Positions 1 through 12,430 of a stretch of DNA of 64,000 bases are shown here, one piece after another. The translations under genes and the position numbers were made by a program. The notes beneath the pieces are model-generated. The model was not told where the DNA came from and searched no databases. It was given only the letters and a program-made list of their open reading frames with translations. This stretch comes from Channallabes apus (Eukaryota; Chordata; Actinopteri; Siluriformes; Clariidae). The stretch lies in contig CM060127.1 of assembly GCA_030522415.1 (NCBI GenBank), positions 2,888,422 through 2,952,421 on the forward strand. Direction: 5' to 3'. Position 1 is the first letter of the stretch. The number at the start of each line of letters is the position of its first letter.

Positions 1-575
1 CGCTTCTGCTGTAGTAATGGAATCGACTTGCTGAAAGTGCTCAACCAACGTCGGTCCTGCGCTTCTTGCGTAAGAAGTGGCTTGCTGTCTCGGTCTTTGA
101 TCGGCACCCCACGTCTAGAAGGTCATAAGGCGTATACCGTTTTCATTAGTTGCTGCTGCCGAGCCGTGTTGGCCGATTACGTGCTCAAATGTTCGTCTCT
201 TGCCGTCAATAGTCGTCTTTCCACTGTCTGTCCATCGGATTTCACTGACACTGAGGATATCCAGGCGGCATCGGTTGAATTTGTTCGCCAGTTGGGCCAA
301 CTTTCCAGTTTGAAAAAGAGTTTGAACTTTCCATGTCGCTAGTCGAGTTTTGGTTTTGGCGGTGAGCAGATGGCTTTGCATCAGGCTATGGCCGGTCGCT
401 TTACTTTGATCCATCGCCGTCATCAAGGATTGTCTTTTGCTACCGCTGCGATTTTGAACTTGAATCAAATTTTTCGTTGTTTCCGTAGCGGTTAGGTTTT
501 TACGGGGCGGATTGCTGGCCCAACGCCCAACCCTCCTCCTTTCTCACTCGGCACTTGGGAACCGGCAACGGCAGA
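1..575 (-). mobile_element. RTE-type LINE relic, internally deleted
   Basis: Read on the minus strand, the segment ending at 115 encodes the start of an endonuclease-like domain, with the motifs LATWKVQTL, KLAQLANKFNRCRLDILSVSE and RWTDSG. These match the N-terminus of RTE/BovB-like non-LTR retrotransposon proteins. Closer to the window edge another frame reads GVPIKDRDSKPLL..DRRWL, which resembles the linker just before the reverse transcriptase. The middle of the endonuclease is therefore missing. Bases 490-575 look like the element's 5' leader. It is a dead copy and runs off the left edge of the window. Confidence 0.7.
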
Positions 576-596
576 GTTTTTTTTCTTTTTTTTTCT

Positions 597-1281
597 AATT
601 GTTAGTAAATTTAAATCTCCTAATGATGACAGATCAATTAATTATATATGTAATATTATATATACTGTATAAAATTGTTGCATTAATTCAAGTCAATAAG
701 TGGCTTTTTCATTTTGGAATAAACATTATTTGTTCCACTTTACCCAAAACAATCAATTAATTTACATTCATTGTAATAATCATTAATAAACTCAATGTCA
801 ATAATTGGTGTGTCACCTTTATGTCTTTAGAAATACATTTTCTGAAAATGTCTTTTACGCGGTTATAAAAAGTGTTGTGCCTAAGGCTTCAGCACACTAC
901 TGCATTTCAGTCGGTTTTAATTACATAAGTTACATAATTTATCATTTACATAAGATTGATGCTTTAATTTATTTCGCGAAAGTGTTTTTATTATTAGAAT
1001 AAGTTGCAAGTTATATCTGTGCTCTAGCTGCTAGCTTCTCTTTATATCAAACGTTAGCGCCTAATGCTAACAAACTGTCTAAATCTCATATTATGTTTTG
1101 AAAACATTGTGGAAGTAGTCTACAGTGGCAGAGCGCAGGCTAATGGATGCCATCCATCATTTTAAGAAGGACGCCGAGCAGCTGGTGTACCTCAAAATGA
1201 TTTATTGTTAGTATACAATTAGTCAAGATTTCTTTCTTTCTATTTTTTTTAAGTAGGTGAATTCGACAATTATTTAGGTCA
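597..1281. other. AT-rich intergenic DNA
   Basis: No exon-like reading frame, RNA gene or recognisable repeat is visible. The stretch is AT-rich with short poly-A/T runs. Confidence 0.5.
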
Positions 1282-1458
1282 CAGGTTCCCAGGCCTGGTC
1301 CTGGAGTACCCTTGTCCTGCACAATGTTGCCTTTTCCCTGCTCTAACAGCTAATCAGCTCATTAACAGCCTTTCCTGAAGTGAAGTGGGGGCATTAAAGC
1401 AGGGAAAACACTACGCTGTTCTGCACAGGGGCTTCCCAGGACCAGGCTTGGGAGACTG
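1282..1458. mobile_element. Short palindromic MITE-like element
   Basis: The two ends are inverted repeats: the left end reads CCCAGGCCTGGTCCTGG and the right end, reverse-complemented, reads CCCAAGCCTGGTCCTGG. The 177-bp unit has no coding capacity. Its layout, with 'ccctgctctaacag' in the left half and 'aagcagggaaaacact' in the right half, resembles common short non-autonomous DNA transposons of fish. I see no clear target duplication. Confidence 0.6.
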
Positions 1459-1480
1459 TGACTAAGCTTATAGTATACAG

Positions 1481-1494
1481 CCACCAGGGGGAGA
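1481..1494 (+). promoter_or_regulatory. CTCF-like motif, forward
   Basis: GCCACCAGGGGGAG at this site differs by one base from the classic vertebrate CTCF core GCCACCAGGGGGCG. It is a motif match only; occupancy cannot be seen from sequence. Confidence 0.4.
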
Positions 1495-2680
1495 TGTACA
1501 CCAAAAGTGTCTCACACAGAGGAGCATGAAAAGGCGGTGTCCCGGCATGATTCTACCACTCCACGTACTGTATTGTCCTGTTTATTGTCCAGATTTCACA
1601 TGTAAAGGTCTTAAGGATGGCAGTTTAACAATGCGATTAATTATCATGTCTCCATTACAGAACTAAATCCACTAATATAAAAAAGAGGAGGAATGCAAGG
1701 CTCAAATCAAGTGGGTAAAAATATCTGGTAACATTTGTGTGCAATGTGCCTTTTTAAGCACATAAATAAGCATTGCATAGATATTACAAACCATTAGATG
1801 CTCCAAAATGTATACAGGGGTCCTGTACGACGTGTAAGACGTGGATTAAAGGTTATAGATTCAAGATAAGACAGGTGTGACACCCCCTCCCCCACCACCA
1901 CCACCACCACCAACACTCCCTCTCATCACGAGCCGACAGATTGAGAATCACTGTGTTACTGTAGATTATATTTTATTCATAACGCTGAAGTTATTAGCTT
2001 GTTTTTCTTTTTATATTAACAACACATTCATGGCAAATTTGGAAATGTTAAAAATTGCAAATGCTTGTATACATGTAAACGTGTACATACTGTACGATTA
2101 CCATTTAAGGGTTTGAGGTCATTCACGATGGCAGGTAAACACATTTCTATGAATTCATGTATTACAGTATCTTGATCAAACAAGCAAAAGCTACACACTG
2201 GGAATATTTACCTGGATCAGGAAAGTCTTAAAGTGTATTAAATCACCACAAACATCATCCTGGATATTTTTTATATAACGGTTTCATCAAGATACAATCT
2301 TTTCATCAATACTTTAATAATACGTTATTAAATATGTATGCGATGATTATGAACGTGTTATAAAGGCCACGTTGAATACAGTGTTATCTTGCTTCAGTCA
2401 CAATATTGTTTTTTTTCCTTCTTTTTTTCTTCTTAAATCTCATGCCCCCTAACCCACGGTGTTCAGGTTGCACTCGTTTGTAAGATGACAGTGAAACCCT
2501 CCTCCTCTTCTGCCTCTCCTTGCTGTAATTGGGTCCCTTCCCCCCACCACTTGGTGGTGTATGAGCGAGGAGCACTGACAAACCTCTCCATGTCGCCCAT
2601 TTATTCAGCACCACGGAGAGCTGCTAGTGCTGCTGCAGGTAGTCCACACCTACACTGGCCTAGAGGAATGTGTATGTGTG
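1495..2680. other. Intergenic DNA without recognised features
   Basis: A short CCA/C-rich tract lies at 1,880-1,915. No exons, RNA genes or clear repeats were found. Confidence 0.4.
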
Positions 2681-2780
2681 TGTGCGTGCGTGTGTGTGTG
2701 TGTGCATAGCATTGTGATAGCCTCGCCTGGGTGCTATTAGTATGTCTGAGAGTGTCTGCTCTGCTGGAACGAGGGAGACG

Positions 2781-2832
<52 letters not shown>

Positions 2833-3011
2833 TTCCATTTTTTGGAGAGGATTTTTAAAAAATGTATTTTGTCTCCCCCCCCCCCACCCCTGAAGTCTTG
2901 TCCAGAGCACACTCTAATGAAGATAAATGAATCTTTCTCCTCTCCACCTTTTCTACCTCACCACCCTCAAATGCCATGCAACACAACTAATGTAAAAGAC
3001 CTCAGCATTTC

Positions 3012-3079
<68 letters not shown>

Positions 3080-3379
3080 GAAAAACAGAAGAGACTAAAT
3101 CCCATTTCGTCTCTGTCTCACTCTTCATTCTGGTGCCGTGGCATCGAGCTTTTTTATTTATTTATTTATTTGCCATCAGCTTATTGAGATTCATGTGATG
3201 TTCATATCTTCAGTAGTAGAATGTATCAGGGGCTGTGATGTGACGGATGGCCAATGAACTCGACCAGGAAGGGACTGCATCAGAGATTAATGGATTCGGC
3301 TATTACGGTGGAGAAATAACCGCATTGCAGCTCTATAAAAACCAGGTACACACAGCCATGGTGTTTAAACAAACCACAT

Positions 3380-3411
<32 letters not shown>

Positions 3412-3606
3412 CACAGATATGGTTATACATCCAATGTGAGGTATGTAGCCTCTGTGAAAGCTGCCGTCACACATCAGGCACACGTTACTCCTGCATAAAA
3501 GGCTTGTGTACCTGGCTGAGTGTATTCAAACAGCATAAATAATGTCCTTTCTTGCTTCCTTCCTTTCGTTCTTTCTTTCTTACTTTCTTTCTTTCTCTCT
3601 TTCTCT
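2681..3606. repeat. Microsatellite cluster
   Basis: Within about 0.9 kb there are a TG tract (about 2,681-2,706), a GA tract (about 2,779-2,828), a CA tract (about 3,011-3,074), an AAT tract (about 3,382-3,411) and a TTTC/TTCC tract (about 3,545-3,606). Open frames here are translations of simple repeats, not genes. Confidence 0.85.
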
Positions 3607-5719
3607 CTCCAAAGCCTTCCTCCTGTCCTCTCTCATTCTCTTGTCTGTAGCATTTCGATTCCTCGGCCAGCACTATTGTTCCGCTGCCCCTCCCCCGCCC
3701 CATACAGGCAGGCGAGTACCCCCCCCCCCCTCCATCCCTACTGCATCACGAAAGAACAAAAGAGAGAGTGTCAGACACCACCCTCCAGATCCCTTTCACA
3801 CCCCAGCCCCCACCACCCTTCCAGATGGGGCTGCCTTATTCTTTTTTTTTTTTTTTCCAGGGTCCCTTTGAACCCCAAGAGTCCTCCAAAATGGATGTGC
3901 CCCCCCTCGCTTCAGCACTCCTCAGCTGCCCGTCATCCACCTGCTCACTCGCCACGCGCCCCATGTTCAGAACACGCCTCCCCTCCCTGATCCTTTTCCA
4001 CCCCCTCCTACGCCTCCAGTCGTCTGACCCTGCTCGAATCTTTAACTGCTTGCTTGCTGAAGCCAGGCTCCAGGATATGACTTTTTTGGTACCAAAACCA
4101 AAATGTTATTTAAAAAAAACAAGTTGAAGAAAAAGAAGAAGAAAATGAAAAGCAGAACGTAAAAGCATCATAAGAAATGCAAAACTTGTTTGCAAAGACA
4201 AAAAAAAAAATGAATAATGCAGTGTAAGAGATGCTCAGTGTAGGAGAACAAACAATGGAAGAATTGGATTGAATGAAACTCCGGGTCATGACGAGGTAAA
4301 CAAACACACAATGAAAGAGATGGCGAATGGGATAAAGATCGTTAAAAGGACATTCTCCCTTTCTAGTTGTGTTCTCAGAGATGACTGATGACAGATGTGA
4401 GGATGTACACTAAAATACGCACTCTACACCGACGTGTGTGATTCACGATAAATCATGTTTGGTTGTTTATTGCTCATTTTGAAGCGTTGACGAACCTGCA
4501 GTCATGTCTGCGCAAACATGAGCAGGAAGCAGATGCTCATTTGATGGTGCTGCTCCGAGAGCATCATCACGTCTCCTCTACAGGACCGTGCTGGATCTGG
4601 ACGCCCCCACAGCCCTCTCTCCATTTCACAATGACCCCCATGCCTCCAGGGAGCAGGACGAGAGCACCAGGACTAGCGAGGCATCTGTCGCCGGACAGCT
4701 GCTGGTCACTTAATGGAATTTGCTCTGTCCTGACTGGGCTGAGGAGGAGGGGCGCGGGGATAATGACCACCGAACGTGTTAAAATCTGATTAATCAATCC
4801 ATAAGCTACAGTATACGGTCACTTTATCCTCTTCTGCTACACTCTGCTTCAGCGTATCTGCAACAATCACAGATTATCCGTATCATGGTGGAGTCACACA
4901 CTGCGCCCGGCGCTTTTCCATCAAATAAACCGTATTGTTCATTATTTGGTGGCCAATAAAAACGAATGATAAGATTTACACTATATTAAGTCTGTTTTTC
5001 GATCCATCAGCCGTGAAGTTATCTGGAATTCAGGTCAATAGGACAAGTAAATTATTTACAGATTTTGTACCGCTTCTAGTGCTGAAGATTGTCATGTGAT
5101 TTATGAACAAGAACTTTAACGAACAATAGAAGAAGGAAAAATACAGCATATTTAAGAGAAAATAACATGTTATGCCTTAAACGATATGGGCTATATAAAT
5201 GTTTAATGTGTAATATACAACTTTATTATTGGCTTAGATAAATACATTAAAATAGATTTTTTTATCCTCAATTTTTATGTAATGTACTTAATGTCAATCT
5301 GATTAAAAAGAGCATCTTTTTGTCTCACGCTTCTTTTTTCCACTAAATGTACACATTCTCCTTCTCATATCATTGTATTTAAAATAAGAGCCAAATTTCC
5401 ATGACACATGAGTTGAGCAACAGGAAATAAATGTAATTAAATGTTACAAAATATTAAATGTTAAAATAATAAATGCTAAACTCAATAAAACAAATCACAT
5501 GCATTTACAAACTTAATTTATTGTAGTAACACAGACATAATCCCAATATTCAAAATCTACTCAAAGTTAGATTTTTTTTTTTTTTTAGTATAACCATAAA
5601 TGTAGAAGTTCTCTGGAGGTTCTCGTGTTCGGACTTGATCAGATCAGGACATGTAGTGAGACTCAAAGTAGCAGTTGTGTAATGAAATCAGGCCTCGATC
5701 ATGTGATGTTAATGTGATT
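3607..5719. other. Intergenic DNA without genes
   Basis: The first part (3,700-4,080) is C/T-rich, with short C and T homopolymers; the remainder is AT-rich. No splice-flanked conserved reading frame was recognised on either strand. Confidence 0.4.
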
Positions 5720-5800
5720 TCTCTCCCTGTCTCTCTCCCTCTCTCCCTCTCTCTCTCTCTCTCTCTGGACGTCTCTCTCTCCCTCTCTCTCTCTCTCTCT
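5720..5800. repeat. CT-rich microsatellite
   Basis: Imperfect CTCT/CCCT polypyrimidine tract. Confidence 0.85.
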
Positions 5801-6654
5801 ACTCACACATATTTCACTTTAATGTAAACGTGCGTCCAGAGCCAGTGCGGAATCTGTGTTCTATAGAAGCAGTGGTGTCGAACACAAATCCTGCCTCGCC
5901 CCGTATCAGTATTCTCAGAAACCTTTGAAGAATCTTCACTGTAAATCTCATTTCATTTTTAAGGTATTATTATTTATTAACCAGTGACCTTGGCTCTGAA
6001 AGAATAATAAGATGCTCCTTGGAAAAAAGAAGAGAGGCTAAGAGAAGCTATTTAACTTCTCTACATATATCATATATATATATGATAAATCAAACCGTTA
6101 TTATATATATATATATAATAAAGGTTTTCTTCTTATACAGACGATGCAAAAACACACCTCTTTTAAAATCATAGTTTTTCTTTGTGATGTAATCAAGTCA
6201 GATCATTTTACACATTTAATCTGATTTAACGACCAATGAAGATCAAGTGAAAAAAACGGATAGAACATTATAGGAGAAAAGAAACCCGGACTGTTTAAGC
6301 ACTTTCTGCTCGTGATAAAGAACTGGGTCAGAATTGACCAACTCTCAGATTTTGCATTTAAGAATTGCATTCCAGTCTTCCTTAAAAATAAATAAATAAA
6401 TAAAAACTCACTTCAAGTTGATCCACAGGTTTTTGACACTGTGCGACTCTCAGCTTTATTCTATTCTATTCTATTCTATGTATAAACTTAACCATCGTCA
6501 GATTTGATTTTATATGATGGTGGATTTGAATCAGATAAGAAGACAGAAAGGTCGAGTTAAACTGCAGTTGTGTTGTTGTAGGTAAATAAATAAACCCTAA
6601 AGTCTAGGATCTGTCCACTGAGTTCTGTATCTCGCTTTGATTTTCTTCAAAATG

Positions 6655-6656
<2 letters not shown>

Positions 6657-6705
<49 letters not shown>
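6657..6705. repeat. TA microsatellite
   Basis: Uninterrupted TA repeat of about 48 bp. Smaller TA palindromes lie at 6,061-6,118. Confidence 0.9.
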
Positions 6706-6708
<3 letters not shown>

Positions 6709-7502
6709 ATTTTATTTTTTTTTATTTTTTTTACACAATTCTGTGCTTTAAGAGTGCCTGCTCTGATTTCCTTTCTTCCTCTTTTTTTTTTTTCCAAGAG
6801 GAAGCCATCAACCCCCTGCTCACCATCCCTGGAGCTTCAAGCACCTGAATCAATGAGCAGAAAGAGAAGAGGGTCCTGGTCCTCCCTCTGCATCTGTCAA
6901 GGAAGAGAGGAGAGGGAGGGCGCGACCAGTTCAGAGGCTGGCAGAATACACAGAACAATATCACTCCATCTGTCGCAAAAACGCTAAACTGTGCATTAAT
7001 TCCGTTCGCCGGGTATCAGCCCTGCCTACAGCCCGTTTGGAGTTCCTGCGTCTTGGAGTGTGCGGAGACTCGAATGTGTATCGTGAGCTTTTTGAGGCGA
7101 GACAGAAAAGAGAGACAGCACGACTTGTTGTCTTTAATTGTTTTTCACGAGAAAAACAAGCGATGTGAATAAAACCATCTTCGTTTCCATCAGCTCCAGA
7201 ATCAAGCTTCAGCAGAGCTTCACTCATGTTCTCCACCCTTATGATTTGTTCCATAAGAGGGGTACTTACTGAGCTGTTCTCCCCCCGGGCCTTGAGTCAG
7301 CTCTTGAGGAGATGCAGGTAGAGCTGCAATCTCAGTCATTCATATTTAATTCAGCCAGAGTTTCCGGCCAGACTAATGCGCTATTGATTGCAAGTCTCCT
7401 ATTACTGCGGTGGGGGAGGAAAGCGAGCGAGGGAAAGAAAAGGGGCGAGAAGCAAGGATGAGTGAGTATGGACTGAAAAAGCAGGCGGAGATGGATGTAT
7501 GC

Positions 7503-7545
7503 AGGGAGGGAGGGAGGGAGGGAGGGAGGGAGGGAGGGAGGAGGG
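7503..7545. repeat. GGGA microsatellite
   Basis: About ten GGGA units within a purine-rich stretch (7,400-7,600). Confidence 0.9.
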
Positions 7546-7806
7546 GGAGAGAAATATAAGGTGGAATAGGAGAGGGAGAGAGAAAAACAAGCCAGAGACG
7601 AGGTAGTGATGGAGGAGTATGAGTGCATGATACTGTATAGCCGCTCTATAGTGTCTCTCGCTGCCTGCAGACGTCCTAACCGTATTTTTACACCTGATGA
7701 TCTACAGTATTATCTTCAACTGAATACGAAAGTGTGCGATTTGTAATTGAAGGCCGGAGAGGACTCGGTTCGCCAGGCCCGACCCACAGCACTGCCACCG
7801 GTTCAC

Positions 7807-7832
7807 ATGTGTGTGTGTGTGTGTGTGTGTGT
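7807..7832. repeat. GT microsatellite
   Basis: Thirteen GT units. Confidence 0.9.
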
Positions 7833-8498
7833 TGCAATGAGCTGTGTGACTAGCGGAGATGGAGTGAACGAAAAAAAAAGCTACAGACACAGAAGGGTTT
7901 CTATAAAAGATTAATAAGTATGTCTCTATATTTAACGAGGTTCCGAGTAAAGCATGTTCTCAGCTCGGCGTGATGCTCTCCCCGCAATCCCAGGCAGTTT
8001 AATCAAGTCTGAAGTTTACATCCATAATGACACATGGTCTTGCTGATATACAGCTTCCAGCTCCAGACTATTTGTGTTTCTTTATGAGTTTTCCCACATA
8101 GTTCTACCCACGCACACGCGGGCACATTAACAAGCTGCAAGATATAAGTTCGTGCAAACCTGCGAACGCTCACAAAAACATTCAAATGAGACGCATCCTT
8201 ATGGTTTTTTATCGAGTTTATTTCTACACTCTGGTATGCACACCGATCCCATGGCATGGAAAGATGAACAGAATCAATAAGAGGGAAAAGAAAAGAAAAG
8301 AAAAGATGACAAGAGGCGTTTACTTGAGCTTCTTCCTTCCTCCCACCGGCTGTCTGCTCTAATAATAACCCAGAGACACCGTCGAGGGCAGAGGAGGAGC
8401 GAAATAAACACACCAACAAAGTGAGCTTGGGAGAAATGCAAAACACACTTCGTGCTGAATTTGGCCCGTGTCCATTATCCATAAACAAACAAAACGCG

Positions 8499-8576
8499 CA
8501 CACACACACACACACACGTTCGGGATTAGTACTAGGTTTATTCTAATTGTCTTCTTACTAGTGGCACCAACAGGTC

Positions 8577-8629
<53 letters not shown>

Positions 8630-8635
8630 ACACAC
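8499..8635. repeat. Two CA microsatellites
   Basis: A short CA tract at about 8,499-8,517 and a longer one at about 8,580-8,635 with one GACA interruption. Confidence 0.9.
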
Positions 8636-9234
8636 CTCGGCCTGAATATGCTGATACGAAGTCCATTATCACGGTGGTGCCGGAGCTGTTCTACATCATT
8701 CAGCCCAAAACAAGACAAAAGCACCAGAAGCCTCCATGTGAGATGGACTGACTATCACCGGATAAACATTACGGTTCTGTTCACACTGAGCGCCTGAGGG
8801 ACAAGTAGCATTTATCACGTGTATGCTAATGCAAGTACTTGACCGCTCTAACGTAAACGCTGATGAGCAGGTAACGGTCTGAGAGTTAATAGACTTCAAG
8901 GATCCGGCGGCTCTACATGACGTGATGCAGAGTAAGAACACTCTCACCCCCGCGGCTGTCACTTCAGATAAATAAAATATACTGAACAATTAACAATTTT
9001 CATTTACTAAAGAAATGACACGTTGTGTTTCATATCCGTTATTGTTTCTACTGTCGCTCATAACGTCAGGTTTGGTGGTTTGAATCCCTTATTACTTATT
9101 AATTGTCTGTACATAAAAATAAAACGTGAAACACACTACAGCAGGATTTACAAAGAGACGGTAAAAAGTATAAAATTGTATCAAATAGTTCAGGAATATA
9201 ATAAGAATGTCATCTTGATTAGGTACACCAGATT

Positions 9235-9470
9235 TTGCTCCATGATGACATCATTGTCGCTGCAGGTTTGTCAGCTGCACGTCCACGATGCGACTCTCCC
9301 GTTCCACCATCCCGTCCCGGAGACGCTCTAGTGGACTGAGATCAGGTGAGTGTGAGGCCGTGTGAGGCCGTGACCTGGATGGATCCCTGATTTCATGTTG
9401 TTTACACCAAATACTGACCCGACCGTCTGCAGCAGAAATCGAGATTCATTAGACCAGGTGATTAAAACAT
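9235..9470. repeat. Probable interspersed repeat fragment
   Basis: Contains phrases such as 'tggactgagatcaggtgag' and 'aatcgagattcattagacca', which I associate with dispersed fish repeats. There is no coding potential and the family is not assigned. Confidence 0.35.
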
Positions 9471-10835
9471 TTTACCCCCTAAACCTAATAACTGGTTGTT
9501 ACACACTTGGTGACAACAACTGCAGTCAAGCGTTTGCAATAACTGTTAATGCGTCTTTCACATCACTGTGGAGGAATTTTGTCCCACTCTGCTTTGCAGA
9601 ATTGTTTGAATTTAGCCACAAACATGAACGTTTAAGATCCTAATCAGATTTAAGACTGATTTAAGACTTTGACTTTGCCACCCCAAAACCTTAATTTTAA
9701 ATTTTTGACCCATGCAGTGATGGACTTGCTGTTTGGATCTCTGTGCTGCTGTACGTAGAACCCACGTGTGCTTGAGCCAGAGGTTATGGCACGTGTTCTA
9801 TCACACCAGCACCACCACGTCTGGCTGTTGATATGATGTTCTTTTATGAAATGCTGTGTTAGTTTTATTCCAAACTAATCCAAAAAGTTCAAACTTGGTC
9901 TCATCAGTCCATAGAATATTTCCCCCGAAGTCTTGGGGACAATCCAGATGTTTTTTGGCGATGTGAGTCTTTCACCTTGGAACTCTCTCATAGATGCCAT
10001 TTTTGCCCCCAGTCTCTTTCGTATTATTGAATCATGAACTCTGACCTTAACGGAGGTGAGTGAGGCCTGCAGTTCTTTAGATGTTGTTTTGTGTTCTTTA
10101 TGAGCACAGTCCACTCCTGTGTAGGTTCATGACTGTTTCAATTCAATTCAATTACATTTTATTTGTATAGCGCTTTTAACAATTGACATTGTCTCAAAAC
10201 AGCTTTACACAATCAAAAGAAGTATTTAAGTTATGGAATGTGAATGTGTATGAATCAAAATGTTCAGATAGTCCCTGGTGAGCAAGCCGAGGGCGACAGT
10301 GGCAAGGAAAAACTCCCTGAGACGGTAATAGGAAGAAACCTTGAGAGGAACCAGACTCGACAGGGAACCCATCCTCATCTGGGTGAAACAGATAGCAGGA
10401 AATGATCTGCATTTATACAGTGTGTTAGGTGGCAGCAGTTCAGCTATAATAGTTGATGTTAATTGATGTTAATATGGTTTGAAGTTTTCTCCATCCATAT
10501 TTGTGGATAACGTTTCTCACCGTGGCTCACTGGAGCCCCAAAGCCTTAGAACCGGCTTAGTAATCAGGCCTGGGTGTGGCAAGTGAAATTCACACTTCAA
10601 ATTGAGTGAAACTCAGTTTTTGTTAATCACAGTTAATTCACGAGTTAGCAAAGGGGGGGGGGGGCAACTTGTCTGGACAGCTTTTTGTCCCTAAATAAAT
10701 GAAATCATCATTTCAAAACTGCACTTTGTGTTTCCTCTGGCTATCGTTGTGTAATATTAAAATTAGTTTGATGATCTCCATCATTTAAGCGTAACAAATG
10801 AATAAATCAGGAAGGGGCAAATACAGCATTATATC
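9471..10835 (-). mobile_element. Tc1-like transposon relic interrupted by a LINE tail
   Basis: On the minus strand this is a decayed sister of the Tc1 element at 37,380-38,988. Its right end keeps TIR-like sequence (10,630-10,835). At 10,463-10,550 it encodes the helix-turn-helix region ('ggggctccagtgagccac'). At 9,875-10,114 it encodes KTTSKELQASL and VRVHDSIIRKRLG, and toward 9,700 a degenerate region resembling [14 protein letters not shown] 3' tail (10,138-10,473) is inserted in the middle. Many stops and indels make it inactive. Confidence 0.75.
10138..10473 (-). repeat. LINE 3'-tail repeat (solo copy), ending in GAATT units
   Basis: Reverse complement of the same repeat seen at 60,650-60,948. 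It has a 'gatgaggatgggttccctgt' core, a 'gcgctatacaaata' end and terminal GAATT repeats. At 53,400-53,625 similar sequence is the 3' tail of a LINE with reverse transcriptase remains. This copy sits inside the Tc1 relic. Confidence 0.75.
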
Positions 10836-10869
10836 ATTATAATACATACTAAAATAGAATGATCTTTTA

Positions 10870-11284
10870 TCCGTGTCTATAGAAACTGTGTTTAATCATG
10901 GTAGAAAAATATCAGTTATATTAAAATAATATATTAATTTACACAGACACATTGGAAGTGAACAGAACACCATGATTATGACTACTGTTTGTTCTCTTCT
11001 TTTCAGAATATCTCCATCTTTTCACAAGTTACAATTCCAAATAATTCCAAATGTCTGATTTCCAAAGATGGCAGATTGTTGGTGAGTCTGAGTGTCGACT
11101 GTTAAAGAGATCAGCAGCTGGGAATCCTGAGACCCCCCTTTCTATTGTTAACAGGATTATATAAGAAAAGTGCAAAACATCAGCAGTCACGAGCTGCTCG
11201 AGAAGGAAAGTCAAAAGAATGTTTATAATGTGTTCATTAACACGTAAACTCAATCAAAAACAATTAACAAATAGATATATACAT
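10870..11284. other. Intergenic DNA without recognised features
   Basis: AT-rich; no exon, RNA gene or clear repeat seen. Confidence 0.4.
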
Positions 11285-11850
11285 ACATTTTATTATATTC
11301 AAATTCAAATTCAAATTTTATTTGTCACATGCACAGACATACAGTACACAGTATAATATGCAGTGAAATGCTTACACGACCGCCAGTGACCTTAAAAAGA
11401 AAATAAAAGCTTATGCGTAAAATAAATATCAATAAAATGAAATACTAAAGAAATAAATTTAACTAGTAAAATAAACTGTACAAATAAGGGCATAATAAAA
11501 TATTGCAAAATATAGAGGGGGGGGGAGTATATATGTATATAGAATTTAAAGTGACTGTGGTTGTGCAAATATGAAAAACATGAAAGGTGACTAGTGAAAG
11601 TGACATGTGCAATTGTCCAGATGTATAAATATTTAGTGCAAGTGTGTATGAATGTGTCCATGATTGTCCAGTCAATGTCAATTATAAAGCTCTATGAGGG
11701 GGTTGTTTACTTCTTGCACTACTGTGTAAACATTATAGAGCAATTATAACGCCACACAGTGTGAGTGTAGTGTATGGAAAAGATACAGAATAATAAGTGC
11801 ATCGACCCCCTGATGTGACATCATAAGAGGGTGTTATTGGGGTCTAAACT
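11285..11850 (-). repeat. Interspersed repeat beginning 'tttatttgtcacatgcacag'
   Basis: The left part, with 'tttgtcacatgcacagac' and 'cagtgaaatgcttacacgac', followed by an A-rich body and 'gtgcaattgtccag', matches my memory of a widespread fish dispersed repeat, here probably the reverse complement of a retroelement 3' region. There is no open reading frame. A G-run lies at 11,516-11,525. Confidence 0.45.
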
Positions 11851-12179
11851 GTAAGCATGTGAATGTTCGGCTGTATAACAACATTCACGTAAAAACACAC
11901 TGAGTGAGGAATTCATGTTTTATTATCCGTATACGAATCTCAAGTCAGATATTACATGAGGATATACACACGTACAGTACAGTATACGGCTTCTGGTGAT
12001 GTCAATAGATCAAAAGGAGGTATATTCACAAGCTACAGCTTTTCCACAGAATGGCCCCTTTTTAAGCATTTTCCCCGACTCGTTATCAACTTGCACACAA
12101 CATCTGCATGTCCGAACAGGCTGGTAAACAACATTTTTTTAAAAAGTGCACTCACAAAATCAACGTCGATGACGGATGA

Positions 12180-12430
12180 AAAGGCAATTAGAGAGCCTTA
12201 GTGTCTCTCTTGCCTTAATGTCTGGTAGGAATAAAGCACCAGGGCTGTTAATCTGCTCTCGTGGACCGGCTCCTGAAAATAATCACACGAAATTAGTGGC
12301 GAGAGCTTCAAGCAAACTGCCACGCTCGGAGCTCTGAATAGGTGCTTCACATGACCTCTTTAGCTCGGGACCGCCTTCAGCTGCCCAGCCCTTAATGAGC
12401 CTTCGCAATTAAGGCTGTTTATTCACGCTA
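12180..12430. other. Candidate conserved non-coding element
   Basis: A compact non-repetitive stretch of balanced composition in AT-rich surroundings, with homeodomain-type core sites (the near-repeat 'gccttaatg' / 'cccttaatgagcc' and 'gcaattaaggc'). No reading frame is supported. It lies about 7 kb upstream of the elavl3 promoter. This is an impression from composition; no comparison was possible. Confidence 0.25.

Noticed and set aside
2731..3081. Open frames across the GA and CA tracts
   Set aside because: The translations are simple-repeat peptides (RERERE, HTHTHT) without splice context or conservation.
3520..4127. Proline/serine-rich frames
   Set aside because: Three frames overlap in C/T-rich low-complexity DNA with homopolymer runs; no domain or splice support.
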